This document shows, one piece after another, positions 31,974-39,939 of a stretch of 40,061 bases of DNA. Every line of letters begins with the position of its first letter. Within the stretch, counting starts at the first letter, position 1. This stretch comes from an uncultured Verrucomicrobia subdivision 3 bacterium (GTDB taxonomy: Bacteria; Verrucomicrobiota; Verrucomicrobiia; Limisphaerales; DASXHY01): assembly GCA_937890005.1 (NCBI GenBank), contig CALBZA010000077.1:1-40061 (forward strand). The letters run 5' to 3'. Below the pieces are notes generated by a model. The model ran no database searches and was not told the DNA's origin. It saw only the letters and a program-made list of their open reading frames with translations. Made by a program: the position numbers and the translations under genes.

Positions 31974-32963
31974 ATGAATCGATTCCGAAATACCGTTGTC
32001 GGCAGTTATCCCCGGCCCACGCAGGTCGAGGACACGCTCAAGAAACCGACGCTCAGCCAGAACGAGGTGGACGATCTCATCCGTTGGGCGGCAAAGGATC
32101 AGGCTGATCTCGGGCTGGATGTCATCACCGACGGCGAGGCCTATCGGGAGAACATGTATTACTTCTACCAGAAGCGGCTCGACGGCGTTTCCATGGAAAA
32201 CATGGTGAAGAAAACGTTCGGGTCGGCGGGCTTCGGAATCGAATGTGCCCGCGTGGTGGGTGAAATCAAAAACCCGCGATTCAATCTCGCCCACAACTGG
32301 AAGCTCGCCCGCCAAGCGGCGCCAGCGAACGTCCGCGTGAAACAAACCGTCACCGGCCCACACGTGCTCACCCGATTCAGCGTGAACGAACGGCCCGATC
32401 TTTATCCTGACGAACAATCGCTCTGCCGCGCATACGCCAAGGTGCTGGCGCAGGAACTCAATGAAGTGATCGCTGCGGGCTGCGACTTCATTCAGTTCGA
32501 TGAACCGATGTGGACCGAAGCGCCGGAACAAAGCGAATGGGCGGCCGGCATTTTGAATGAGCTGATCGAATCACTGCCAAAAGTCCGCGTCGGTCTCCAC
32601 GTCTGCGGCGGCAATCCTCGACGCAAACGGGTTTACTTCACCAAATACACCGATCTCGTCCCTGCCTTCAGCCGCGCGAAAATTGACGAAGTTTCGCTGG
32701 AACACTGCACGCTCAGTTACGACCTGATGGATCTCTGGAAATTCTGGAACTTCAAGGGCGATCTCGCGTTGGGCGTAATCGATCAGCGCAGCGACACGAT
32801 CGAAACGGTGGATGTCATCCGAAAGCGCGTTGAACCTGCGCTGAAACATTTCCCGCGTGAACGGCTGGTATTGACGAGCGAATGCGGCTTTGGTCATGTG
32901 CCGCTCGACATCACCCGCGCCAAACTCAAGGTCCTTGTCGAAGCATGCGGGTCCCTTGCATGA
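31974..32963 (+). CDS. Cobalamin-independent methionine synthase II (MetE C-terminal-like) family protein
   Basis: 329 residues, a single TIM barrel of the MetE C-terminal/epoxyalkane:CoM transferase superfamily. The start RNTVVGSYPRPTQVEDTL, the segment GLDVITDGEAYREN and DFIQFDEPMW are family landmarks. Zinc ligand candidates are H209 and C211 in LHVCGGN and C304 in TSECGFGH. Full MetE has a second N-terminal barrel that is missing here, so this is unlikely to be the housekeeping methionine synthase. Members use thiols or methyl groups with zinc activation; the substrate is unknown. Its stop overlaps the ATG of the CoA transferase gene, tying it to a catabolic operon. A role in removing methyl or alkyl groups from a substrate is possible but unproven. 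Confidence 0.87.
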   Translation: MNRFRNTVVGSYPRPTQVEDTLKKPTLSQNEVDDLIRWAAKDQADLGLDVITDGEAYRENMYYFYQKRLDGVSMENMVKKTFGSAGFGIECARVVGEIKNPRFNLAHNWKLARQAAPANVRVKQTVTGPHVLTRFSVNERPDLYPDEQSLCRAYAKVLAQELNEVIAAGCDFIQFDEPMWTEAPEQSEWAAGILNELIESLPKVRVGLHVCGGNPRRKRVYFTKYTDLVPAFSRAKIDEVSLEHCTLSYDLMDLWKFWNFKGDLALGVIDQRSDTIETVDVIRKRVEPALKHFPRERLVLTSECGFGHVPLDITRAKLKVLVEACGSLA

Positions 32964-34102
32964 AACCGCTTGAAGGTCTTCTCGTTCTCGACTTCAGCCA
33001 GTTTCTCGCGGGACCGGCGGCGGCCTTGCGCATGGCCGATCTTGGCGCGCGGGTCATCAAGATCGAACGTCCCGGAACCGGCGATCTCTGCCGCCAGCTT
33101 TACATCTCGAATCTCGGCATCGAGGGCGACAGCACACTGTTCCACTCGATCAATCGCAACAAACAAAGCTTCGCCGCCGACCTCAAAAATCCCGCCGATC
33201 TCGCAACTGTAAAAGAGCTGCTGAAGAAAGCGGACGTGGTTCTTCAGAACTTTCGCCCCGGCGTGATGGCACGAATCGGATTGGAATACGAAGACGTGCG
33301 AAAGATCAATCCGCGCATCGTTTACGGCCGCGTAACCGGCTACGGGACGGTAGGTCCGTGGGCCGATCTGCCCGGACAGGATTTGCTCGCACAATCCGTT
33401 TCGGGTCTCACGTGGTTGAGCGGCGATGCGGATTCCGGTCCGGTGCCGATGGGCCTGGCCGTCGCCGATCTCGCCGCCAGCGCCCATCTGGTTCAAGGTG
33501 TCCTGGCGTGCCTTGTCCGACGCGGCATTACTGGCGAGGGCGGACTTGTGGAAGTCAGCCTGCTTGAATCCATTCTCGATCTTCAGTTCGAAGTCTTCAG
33601 CACGCATTTGAACGACGGCGGAAAAGATCCTGAACGCAGCGCGGTTCGAAACGGTCACGCCTATCTCGGCGCGCCGTATGGAATTTACAAAACCGCCGAC
33701 AGCTGGCTTGCGCTGGCGATGGGTTCGGTGACGAAGCTTGGCGAAACTCTCGAATGCGCCCCGTTGCAAACCTTTACCGATTCGAAAACGTGGTTCACGC
33801 AGCGCGATGACATCAAGGCGTTGCTCCGCGATCATCTCGCGAACAAAACGATCGCGTGGTGTCTCGAACGCCTGCGCGCCGCGGATTATTGGTGCGCCGA
33901 AGTCCTGACCTGGTCCCGCCTGCGTCAGGAAGAAGCTTACCAAACGATCGGCTGGGAACAGACCGTGACGCTGTCCGGCGGCTCGCAGGTGAAAACGTCC
34001 CGCTGCCCAATTCGCATTGACGGAGAACGCTATTACTCAGCCACCGGTTCACCGCGGATCGGACAGCACAACGAGCAGATCAAGGCCGAGTTTGGCTTAT
34101 GA
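32960..34102 (+). CDS. Class III CoA transferase (CaiB/BaiF family)
   Basis: 380 residues from the ATG at 32960, overlapping the preceding stop by 4 bp. Family motifs: LEGLLVLDFSQFLAGPAAAL, VIKIERPGTGD, NRNKQSFAADLKNPADLATV, VLQNFRPGVMARIGL, and the catalytic aspartate D141 in LPGQDLLAQSVSGL followed by MGLAVADLAAS. These enzymes move coenzyme A between carboxylic acids through an aspartyl-CoA intermediate. The acid substrate is unknown. Its presence inside a deoxy-sugar operon is unusual, because the oxidative rhamnose/fucose route has no CoA-ester step. It overlaps the lactonase gene by 4 bp. Confidence 0.92.
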   Translation: MKPLEGLLVLDFSQFLAGPAAALRMADLGARVIKIERPGTGDLCRQLYISNLGIEGDSTLFHSINRNKQSFAADLKNPADLATVKELLKKADVVLQNFRPGVMARIGLEYEDVRKINPRIVYGRVTGYGTVGPWADLPGQDLLAQSVSGLTWLSGDADSGPVPMGLAVADLAASAHLVQGVLACLVRRGITGEGGLVEVSLLESILDLQFEVFSTHLNDGGKDPERSAVRNGHAYLGAPYGIYKTADSWLALAMGSVTKLGETLECAPLQTFTDSKTWFTQRDDIKALLRDHLANKTIAWCLERLRAADYWCAEVLTWSRLRQEEAYQTIGWEQTVTLSGGSQVKTSRCPIRIDGERYYSATGSPRIGQHNEQIKAEFGL

Positions 34103-34944
34103 GAATTCTCGATACACACCAGCATCTTCTTTACCCGGATCGCTTCCGGTACGAGTGGGTTCACGGGCTGACGCCGCTGGAAGGAAAAGCATTTCGATTG
34201 GAAGAATACTGGCAGGCCGCGCAAGGAACAGGCATCGAACAAACATTGTTCATGGAAGTCGATGTGCCCGAATCGCAGCAGCGAAGTGAAGCGGCGTTTT
34301 TCCTGAAGCTTGCGGAAAAATCGGGCTCCAAAATCGCGGGCGTAATCGCATCGTGTCGCCCGGAACGGGAAGGATTTGAAGCGCATGTCGAATCCCTGCT
34401 GCATCCAAAGCTGAAGGGTTTTCGCCGAATTCTGCATACGCAATCGGACGAACTTTGCGAAAACCCGCTTTTCATTCGCAACGTCGCGAGCCTCGCGCAG
34501 CACAAACTCACCTACGATCTCTGTCTTCTGCCACGACAACTGCCGCACGCGGAAACTCTGCTGCGAACCGCGTCGGACGTTCAGTTCGTTCTCGATCATT
34601 GCGGAATACCGAACATCAAAGACAACGAACTCGATCCGTGGCGACGCCACATCCGGCAGCTGGCGAATTATCCGAACCTCGTCTGCAAAATCTCCGGACT
34701 CGTCGCGTACTGCGATCCGCAGAATGCGGCCGCTGATGCGATCCGCCCGTTCGTCGAGCACTGCATTGAATCGTTCGGCTGGGAACGCGTGCTGTTCGGC
34801 GGCGACTGGCCGGTGTGCAATTTGACCGCGTCGCTTGGAAACTGGGTGGCCATCGCGAAGGAACTGGTGCGAGGCGAATCCCTTCAACGCCAGGAACAAT
34901 TCTTCTTCAGGAACGCGGAGCGCATTTACCGGCTGCAACCATGA
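34099..34944 (+). CDS. Amidohydrolase-2 family metal-dependent hydrolase, probable deoxy-sugar lactonase (COG3618 type)
   Basis: 281 residues. Metal-site motifs of the amidohydrolase TIM barrel: DTHQH near the start (H7, H9), H167 in VLDHCGIP and D236 in LFGGDWPV. The opening DTHQHLLYPDRFRYEWVHG matches the COG3618 subgroup, which includes L-fuconolactone and L-rhamnono-lactone hydrolases. In that role it opens the sugar lactone made by a dehydrogenase. The adjacent transporter, mutarotase and FAH-family genes favour L-rhamnose or L-fucose as the source sugar. Both ends overlap neighbours by 4 bp. The exact lactone is inferred from context only. Confidence 0.88.
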   Translation: MRILDTHQHLLYPDRFRYEWVHGLTPLEGKAFRLEEYWQAAQGTGIEQTLFMEVDVPESQQRSEAAFFLKLAEKSGSKIAGVIASCRPEREGFEAHVESLLHPKLKGFRRILHTQSDELCENPLFIRNVASLAQHKLTYDLCLLPRQLPHAETLLRTASDVQFVLDHCGIPNIKDNELDPWRRHIRQLANYPNLVCKISGLVAYCDPQNAAADAIRPFVEHCIESFGWERVLFGGDWPVCNLTASLGNWVAIAKELVRGESLQRQEQFFFRNAERIYRLQP

Positions 34945-36014
34945 GCTCTGCCCACACACCACTTCAACAATCGTGGCCGGCGCCGAGCCAGGTTCGTCCG
35001 ATCGTGCTGATCGGCGCGGGCGGCATCGTGCGCGACGCTCATCTCCCAGCCTATCGAAAAGCAGGATTTCCCGTTGCCGGCATCTATGACATCAACCGCG
35101 ACGCAGCAGCGGCTCGCGCGAACGAGTTCGGCGTGCCATTGCTTGCGAGCATGGCGGAGGCAGTTCGAGTCAAGCAGGCCGTCTTCGATCTCGCCACGCC
35201 GCCCGGGGAACATGAAGCCGCGCTGAAACAGCTTCCGGACGATTCCGTCGTGGTGATTCAAAAGCCAATGGGACGCAACCTCGCCGAAGCCCAGCGCATC
35301 GTGAATCTTTGCCAGCGCAAACGGTTGAAAGCAGCGGTGAATTTTCAACTTCGTTTCGCGCCTTACATGCTGGCAATTCGCGATTTCATTGCGCGCGGCG
35401 AACTGGGCGACATCGTCGATGCCGAAGTGCATCTGAATCTTGAAACGCCATGGGATCTCTTTCCGTTTCTGCTCAAGGAATCGCGGGTGGAAATTCTGGT
35501 GCACACGGTTCATCACCTCGACCTCGTTCGACTCTTTCTCGGCAATCCGCGGCGCATTTACGCACGAACCGTGAAACATCCGCGCTATCCCAGGCTCGCC
35601 AGTGTTCGCTCCAGCATCATTCTCGATTACGGCGACATGATCCGCTGCTGTCTCTCAGTGAATCATTGTCACCGGTTTGGACTGAAAAACATGTCGGCGA
35701 CGGTTCGCATCGAGGGAACCGAAGGCTGCGCGATCGCCACGCTGGGGCTTTTGCTGGACTATCCGCGCGGTTCCGAAGACCGGCTCCAGGTGATCGGACG
35801 TTCGTTTCCGGAATGGACGGATGTTCCGCTCAGCGGCCGCTGGTTTCCGGACGGATTTGTCGGCGTGATGTCGAACGTGCAGCGATTTGCAAGCGGCGAA
35901 GATTCAGCATTGGTTTCACCGGTCGAGGACGCACTTGAAACGATGCGGCTGGTGGAAGCCTGTTACGTTTCGGATCAACAGGGCGGAACCGAATTGAGCC
36001 GCGTATCCGGTTGA
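34941..36014 (+). CDS. Gfo/Idh/MocA family oxidoreductase
   Basis: 357 residues from the ATG at 34941, overlapping the lactonase stop by 4 bp. It has an N-terminal Rossmann domain (IVLIGAGGIVRDAHLPAYRK, AGIYDINRDAAAARANEFGV) and the family K108 in VIQKPMGRNLAEA (usually EKP; here QKP). The substrate-binding domain has NFQLRFAPYM, and the HTVHHLDLVRLFLG motif supplies catalytic histidine and aspartate candidates. These NAD(P)-dependent enzymes oxidise sugars, inositols or their acids. In this operon it could be the sugar 1-dehydrogenase feeding the lactonase, or could act on a downstream keto acid. The first residues are short and Pro/Ser-rich, without a signal peptide, so it is cytoplasmic. 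Confidence 0.9.
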   Translation: MSSAHTPLQQSWPAPSQVRPIVLIGAGGIVRDAHLPAYRKAGFPVAGIYDINRDAAAARANEFGVPLLASMAEAVRVKQAVFDLATPPGEHEAALKQLPDDSVVVIQKPMGRNLAEAQRIVNLCQRKRLKAAVNFQLRFAPYMLAIRDFIARGELGDIVDAEVHLNLETPWDLFPFLLKESRVEILVHTVHHLDLVRLFLGNPRRIYARTVKHPRYPRLASVRSSIILDYGDMIRCCLSVNHCHRFGLKNMSATVRIEGTEGCAIATLGLLLDYPRGSEDRLQVIGRSFPEWTDVPLSGRWFPDGFVGVMSNVQRFASGEDSALVSPVEDALETMRLVEACYVSDQQGGTELSRVSG

Positions 36015-36024
36015 ACACTTTCAA

Positions 36025-36834
36025 ATGAAAATCATTCGTTACCAGGGCAAAGACGGAAACATCGGTTTCGCTTCGCAGCAACCGGATGGTTCAGCCATCC
36101 AACTCACAGGCGATCTCTTCGGCGGACTTCAACCCACTGGCAAACCCGCGAACATTGCCAAACTGCTGGCGCCGCTGGTTCCCACCGGCATTCAGTGCAT
36201 TGGATTGAACTACCGCCACCACGCGAATGAGACTGGCGCGAAGATTCCGCAGTTTCCGGTGCTGTTCGTCAAAGGCCTCAACACAGTTCAGAATCCCGGC
36301 GATCCCATCGAACTGCCGCGTCATCTGCGCAGCAACGAAGTCGATTACGAATGCGAACTCGCGGTCGTGATCGGCAGGACGGGAAAGAACATTCCACGCG
36401 AACGCGCGCTGGATTACGTGCTCGGCTACACCTGCGCCAACGACGTGAGCGCCCGCGACTGGCAGAAGCAGTTCGGCGGCGGCCAATGGTGTCGTGGGAA
36501 AACTTTCGACACCTTCTGCCCGCTCGGCCCGTGCCTTGTCACTGCCGATGAAATTCCGAACCCCAATGCGCTGAAGATTCGAACCGTCGTGAATGACGAG
36601 GTGCTGCAGGACTGGAACACGAACGACATGATTTTCGACGTGCCGCAATTGATCGAGTTTCTGAGCGGGAGTGTAACGCTGCTGCCAGGAACGGTGATTT
36701 TGACCGGCACGCCGCATGGCGTCGGCATGGCGCGAAATCCACAGCGCTGGCTGAAACCCGGTGATCAGGTGAGCGTTGAAATTGAAAAGATCGGCACGCT
36801 GACAAATCCGGTCATCGAAGAACCGGTGAAGTGA
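36025..36834 (+). CDS. Fumarylacetoacetate hydrolase family protein, probable diketo-deoxy sugar acid hydrolase
   Basis: 269 residues. The FAH fold is shown by CIGLNYRHHANETGAKIP and by the metal ligands E109 and E111 in DYECELAVVIG and D140 in CANDVSARDWQ, the same spacing as E71/E73/D102 of human FAHD1. GKTFDTFCPLGPCL and TVILTGTPHGVGMARNP complete the family pattern. In oxidative rhamnose/fucose pathways an FAH-family enzyme splits the 2,4-diketo-3-deoxy acid into pyruvate and lactate; in other contexts FAH-family proteins are decarboxylases or aldolase-like lyases. The start is 10 bp after the oxidoreductase stop, and the next gene is 134 bp away across a repeat. Confidence 0.9.
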   Translation: MKIIRYQGKDGNIGFASQQPDGSAIQLTGDLFGGLQPTGKPANIAKLLAPLVPTGIQCIGLNYRHHANETGAKIPQFPVLFVKGLNTVQNPGDPIELPRHLRSNEVDYECELAVVIGRTGKNIPRERALDYVLGYTCANDVSARDWQKQFGGGQWCRGKTFDTFCPLGPCLVTADEIPNPNALKIRTVVNDEVLQDWNTNDMIFDVPQLIEFLSGSVTLLPGTVILTGTPHGVGMARNPQRWLKPGDQVSVEIEKIGTLTNPVIEEPVK

Positions 36835-36854
36835 ACAGGTGCACCAATGCAGAC

Positions 36855-36941
36855 CACCTGTAGCGACGCCCTGTGATCGCCGTCTCAAAACCTGGGTTTC
36901 AAATAACGCAGCCGCGACATTATGGATCGCCGCAACAGGTG
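36855..36941. repeat. Intergenic inverted repeat within the deoxy-sugar operon
   Basis: CACCTGT (36855-36861) and ACAGGTG (36935-36941) are perfect inverted ends. They enclose a G+C-rich element containing two GATCGCCG copies. It fills most of the 134-bp gap between the FAH-family and transporter genes. It resembles a small non-coding repeat element; whether it stops transcription is unknown. Confidence 0.5.
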
Positions 36942-36968
36942 TGACGAAGTAACGCCGGATAAAACGAT

Positions 36969-38054
36969 ATGACCATGGTCGAATCCAATCCTCTGTTGGG
37001 CGTGGCAATGCACGCGGTGGGCGCCGTGTTTGCCGCAACCTGTTACACGCCGCAGAAACGTGTGCGGCGCTGGTCGTGGCAGACCTATTGGATCACGCAG
37101 GCGGCGTTCTGCTGGTTTCTTCTTCCAATCCTCGGTGCCATCGCAACAATTCCAAACCTGCTCGAGGTTCTCCGCACCGCGCCGAACGGTGCGATGCTCA
37201 ATTCGTTTTTGCTCGGAGCGGCTTACGGCATCGGCGGGACCGCGTTCGGCGTTTCGATTCGTTACATCGGCTTTTCACTGACCTACGCAATCGCGGTCGG
37301 ACTTTCAGCCGTGCTGGGAACGATGATTCCTCAACTGGTGAAAGGCTCGCTCGGCGCGACGTTGAGCAAACCGGGATCGGAATGGATCATCGCAGGTCTT
37401 GTCATCGGCGTCGTCGGCATCGCGGCCACCGGTCTGGCCGGGCGATTGAAGGAACTGGATCTCGAAAAGCAGAACGGCAAGGGAGAATTTTCGCTTTCGA
37501 AGGGACTTTTGCTCTCGCTCGTGGCCGGCGTGCTTTCGGCGGTTTACGGCTTTTCACTGGAAGCTGGCGCGCCAATCGCGGATGTCGCGGAACAACTCGG
37601 CGCGAAGGAGTTCAAGGGAAATGTCATCTACATCTTCTCCAACACCGGCGCGTTCCTGACGACAGCGGTCTATTGTTTCTACCTGCATCGAAAACACAAA
37701 ACTTTGGGCGAACTGGTCGAACTGCCCGCCGGACCGGAGAAGGCTTCATTGCCGGTGAATTTTCTGATGGCGGCCATCACCGGCCTGTTCTGGTACGGCC
37801 AGTTTTTCTTCTACAACCTTGGCCATGTGCGCATGGGCAACTACGAATTCACCAGCTGGGCAATGCACATGATCATGCTCGTCCTGTTCAGCAATCTCGT
37901 CGGAGTCATCCTGCGGGAATGGCGGCGCTGCCGCATCCTGACCGACATCACCATTGCCATCGCGCTGCTGGTTCTGACAGCTTCGGTGCTGTCGCTGACC
38001 TACGGAAATCACATCGGCGACAAGGCTGCAAAGTCGGAAGAAGTGAAACCATGA
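36969..38054 (+). CDS. rhaT: L-rhamnose/proton symporter, RhaT family
   Basis: 361 residues with about ten transmembrane helices. The N-terminus LGVAMHAVGAVFAATCYTPQ and the motifs GAAYGIGGTAFGVSIRYIGF, LTYAIAVGLSAVLGTMIPQL, GVLSAVYGFSLEAG, YIFSNTGAFLTT and GLFWYGQFFFYNLGHVRMG match RhaT. It imports L-rhamnose (some members take related 6-deoxy sugars) with protons across the inner membrane. The mutarotase gene overlaps its end by 4 bp, the strongest evidence for the substrate class. The ATG at 36969 is preferred; a second Met codon two codons later is equally possible. Confidence 0.93.
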   Translation: MTMVESNPLLGVAMHAVGAVFAATCYTPQKRVRRWSWQTYWITQAAFCWFLLPILGAIATIPNLLEVLRTAPNGAMLNSFLLGAAYGIGGTAFGVSIRYIGFSLTYAIAVGLSAVLGTMIPQLVKGSLGATLSKPGSEWIIAGLVIGVVGIAATGLAGRLKELDLEKQNGKGEFSLSKGLLLSLVAGVLSAVYGFSLEAGAPIADVAEQLGAKEFKGNVIYIFSNTGAFLTTAVYCFYLHRKHKTLGELVELPAGPEKASLPVNFLMAAITGLFWYGQFFFYNLGHVRMGNYEFTSWAMHMIMLVLFSNLVGVILREWRRCRILTDITIAIALLVLTASVLSLTYGNHIGDKAAKSEEVKP

Positions 38055-38389
38055 AACGTTACGGATCAGTCATCGGCGTTCGGGCGGAGAAGCTCGACGA
38101 ATACAAGAAGCTTCACGCGACCGTCTGGCCGGGTGTGCTGCAGATGATCAAGGAGTGCAACATCCAGAATTACTCGATCTACCTGCGAAAGCTCCCCGAC
38201 GGACAACATTATCTGTTCAGCTACTTCGAATACACCGGAACGGATTTCGCAAAGGACATGGCGAAGATGGCGGCCGATCCCACCACTCAACGCTGGTGGT
38301 CGGTCTGCATTCCGTGCCAGAAACCGCTGGACGATCGTGCCGAAGGCGAATGGTGGGCTTCAATGGAAGAAGTGTTCCATCAGGACTGA
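38051..38389 (+). CDS. rhaM: L-rhamnose mutarotase (RhaM family)
   Basis: 112 residues, the usual family size. H22 in EYKKLHATVWPGV is at the same position as the catalytic histidine of E. coli RhaM. The segments NYSIYLRKLPDGQHYLFSYF and TTQRWWSVCIPCQKPL are typical. It interconverts the alpha and beta anomers of L-rhamnose after uptake; L-fucose mutarotase activity in a close relative cannot be excluded. It overlaps the transporter gene by 4 bp and ends the operon, facing the subtilisin gene across a hairpin. Confidence 0.93.
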   Translation: MKRYGSVIGVRAEKLDEYKKLHATVWPGVLQMIKECNIQNYSIYLRKLPDGQHYLFSYFEYTGTDFAKDMAKMAADPTTQRWWSVCIPCQKPLDDRAEGEWWASMEEVFHQD

Positions 38390-38410
38390 CGGAGGGCGCA
38401 ATCGCCTCCG
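38390..38410. terminator. Hairpin between convergent rhaM and subtilisin genes, possible bidirectional terminator
   Basis: CGGAGGGCG (38390-38398) pairs with CGCCTCCG (38403-38410), with one bulged G and a CAAT loop. It starts directly after the rhaM stop and ends 3 bp from the subtilisin stop. No T-run follows on either strand, so the terminator role is tentative. Confidence 0.4.
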
Positions 38411-38412
38411 GC

Positions 38413-39939
38413 TCACGGAAGAGTTGCAACGCGGTAGAACTGCTGTGTCGAGTTCGTCACCGCGTTGTCCACGAAATGGAACGTGCCGAGGTTTGAGGTG
38501 CTGTTGGTGTGGATCGGGCTCCAGTTGAACAAATCCAGCGAACTTTCGATTACAATCTCCCGATTCGGACTCGTCACAACTTGAAGCTCAAACGACTCGT
38601 CGGTCACAGCCACAACTGAAATTTCAATGGGTGGATTGAAAGCACGGACGAGATTCAATCGCCCGCCCGTCACGCAGGTTCCTTCCAGTTGCGGAACCTT
38701 GTCCACCGCGAGCATGAGGCGACGCAGGCTGGTCTGATAATCTTCGTTTGGAAAACGCTCCAGGATCAGCGCCAGTGCACCGGTCACATGAGCCGCAGCG
38801 TAGGACGTTCCGGCGTTTACTTCATTGGCCGGCTCGTAGGCGTCATCGGCGGCAATCGACACCGAGAACAACGATGGCGGTGATCCAGGAGCCATCAGAT
38901 CGACATTCGTGAGGCCGAAGTTGGATCGGAACCCGAGGAAATCTTCATCATCCGTGAAACCGACCGACACGATGTTGTCGAGGTCGTAACAGGCCGGGTA
39001 GGTCGGAAGCGTATCGACGTCACACCAATCATTTCCGGCCGCGGCGACCACGATGATTCCGGACTCGCGGAGAATTGCGAGTTCGTTGGAAACCGATTCC
39101 GAAAAATTCATTCCACTGAAGCTCGCGTTCACGATTCGCGCGCCGTTCGTCCGGGCAAATTCGAGGGAGGCGACAATCGACTCGTCCGTGCCAACGCCGT
39201 TGTTGTCAAGCGTCTTGCAGGCCATCATCTGCAGATGCCACGCAACGCCGGTAATGCCTTTTCCGTTGTTCCCCACGGCGCCGATGATTCCCGCGATCTG
39301 TGTTCCGTGCCCGTCGTCATCTGCCGGATCGTTGGTCATTGCAAAGGCGTTGAACCCGAACGAACCGTCGTTCGTGTTCACCCAGAGATTTGGCGCGAGG
39401 TCTTCGTGTGTGTAACGAATCCCGGTATCGAGAATCGCCACAATGATGTTGCTGGCCGAGTGTTGATACTCCCAGCCCTGCACCGCGCCAATATCGGCAA
39501 GCGGAACATCGTTCAAAACGCCTGTGTTCATCAGGCTCCACTGGAGTCCCGCGGCGAAATACGGATCATCCGGTTGTGCCGCGCGGGCGACGAAATGATT
39601 TGGCTCCGCAAACTGAACCAGACCGCTCCGGCGGTAGGAGTCGATGACATTGGAAACAGCAGCGCCCGGTGGAAGCCCGATTACCTGCGTTCCGGAATTG
39701 AACCTCCGAAGCACCCGCGTCCCCTGCTCCGTGTGAAATTGCAGCAACTGGATTTCGGATGATTCGGCAGCGGGTTTGATGAGAATGCGGTCGAGGGAAT
39801 GGGCCGCCGAACGTTCCGCGGCAACAGTCGGCATGATCAAAAAACAGAAGGCTGCGGTGAGCCAGAAGACTTCAACTGCTCGCCTCTCCCGGAAGAATAT
39901 TGAGACTCCCCGCGCTATAATGCTCAGCCAACCTGCCAT
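38413..39939 (-). CDS. Secreted subtilisin-family (S8) serine protease with conserved C-terminal tail
   Basis: 508 residues. An N-terminal membrane/signal segment (VFWLTAAFCFLIMPTVAA) is followed by an inhibitor-I9-like propeptide (DRILIKPAAES ... VQFAEPNHFV). The S8 catalytic domain then has D171 in AILDTGIRYTHEDL, H211 in DGHGTQIAGI, the oxyanion-region VVAAAGND and S379 in NAGTSYAAAHVTGAL, so the triad is complete. The final ~70 residues form a beta-rich tail (EIVIESSLDLFNWSPI, then QQFYRVATLP), like the ends of the DUF11-like and GH9 proteins. It is probably an extracellular protease activated by propeptide removal; the tail may serve sorting or surface attachment (inference). The gene is convergent with rhaM. 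Confidence 0.93.
   Translation of the reverse strand: MAGWLSIIARGVSIFFRERRAVEVFWLTAAFCFLIMPTVAAERSAAHSLDRILIKPAAESSEIQLLQFHTEQGTRVLRRFNSGTQVIGLPPGAAVSNVIDSYRRSGLVQFAEPNHFVARAAQPDDPYFAAGLQWSLMNTGVLNDVPLADIGAVQGWEYQHSASNIIVAILDTGIRYTHEDLAPNLWVNTNDGSFGFNAFAMTNDPADDDGHGTQIAGIIGAVGNNGKGITGVAWHLQMMACKTLDNNGVGTDESIVASLEFARTNGARIVNASFSGMNFSESVSNELAILRESGIIVVAAAGNDWCDVDTLPTYPACYDLDNIVSVGFTDDEDFLGFRSNFGLTNVDLMAPGSPPSLFSVSIAADDAYEPANEVNAGTSYAAAHVTGALALILERFPNEDYQTSLRRLMLAVDKVPQLEGTCVTGGRLNLVRAFNPPIEISVVAVTDESFELQVVTSPNREIVIESSLDLFNWSPIHTNSTSNLGTFHFVDNAVTNSTQQFYRVATLP

Noticed and set aside
31389..32531. Antisense open frame of 380 codons over the SDR and MetE-like genes
   Set aside because: It spans two clear sense genes and has the composition of a complementary-strand shadow.
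36091..37038. Antisense open frame of 315 codons over the FAH-family gene
   Set aside because: It mirrors the coding bias of the sense gene; no domain or start context supports it.
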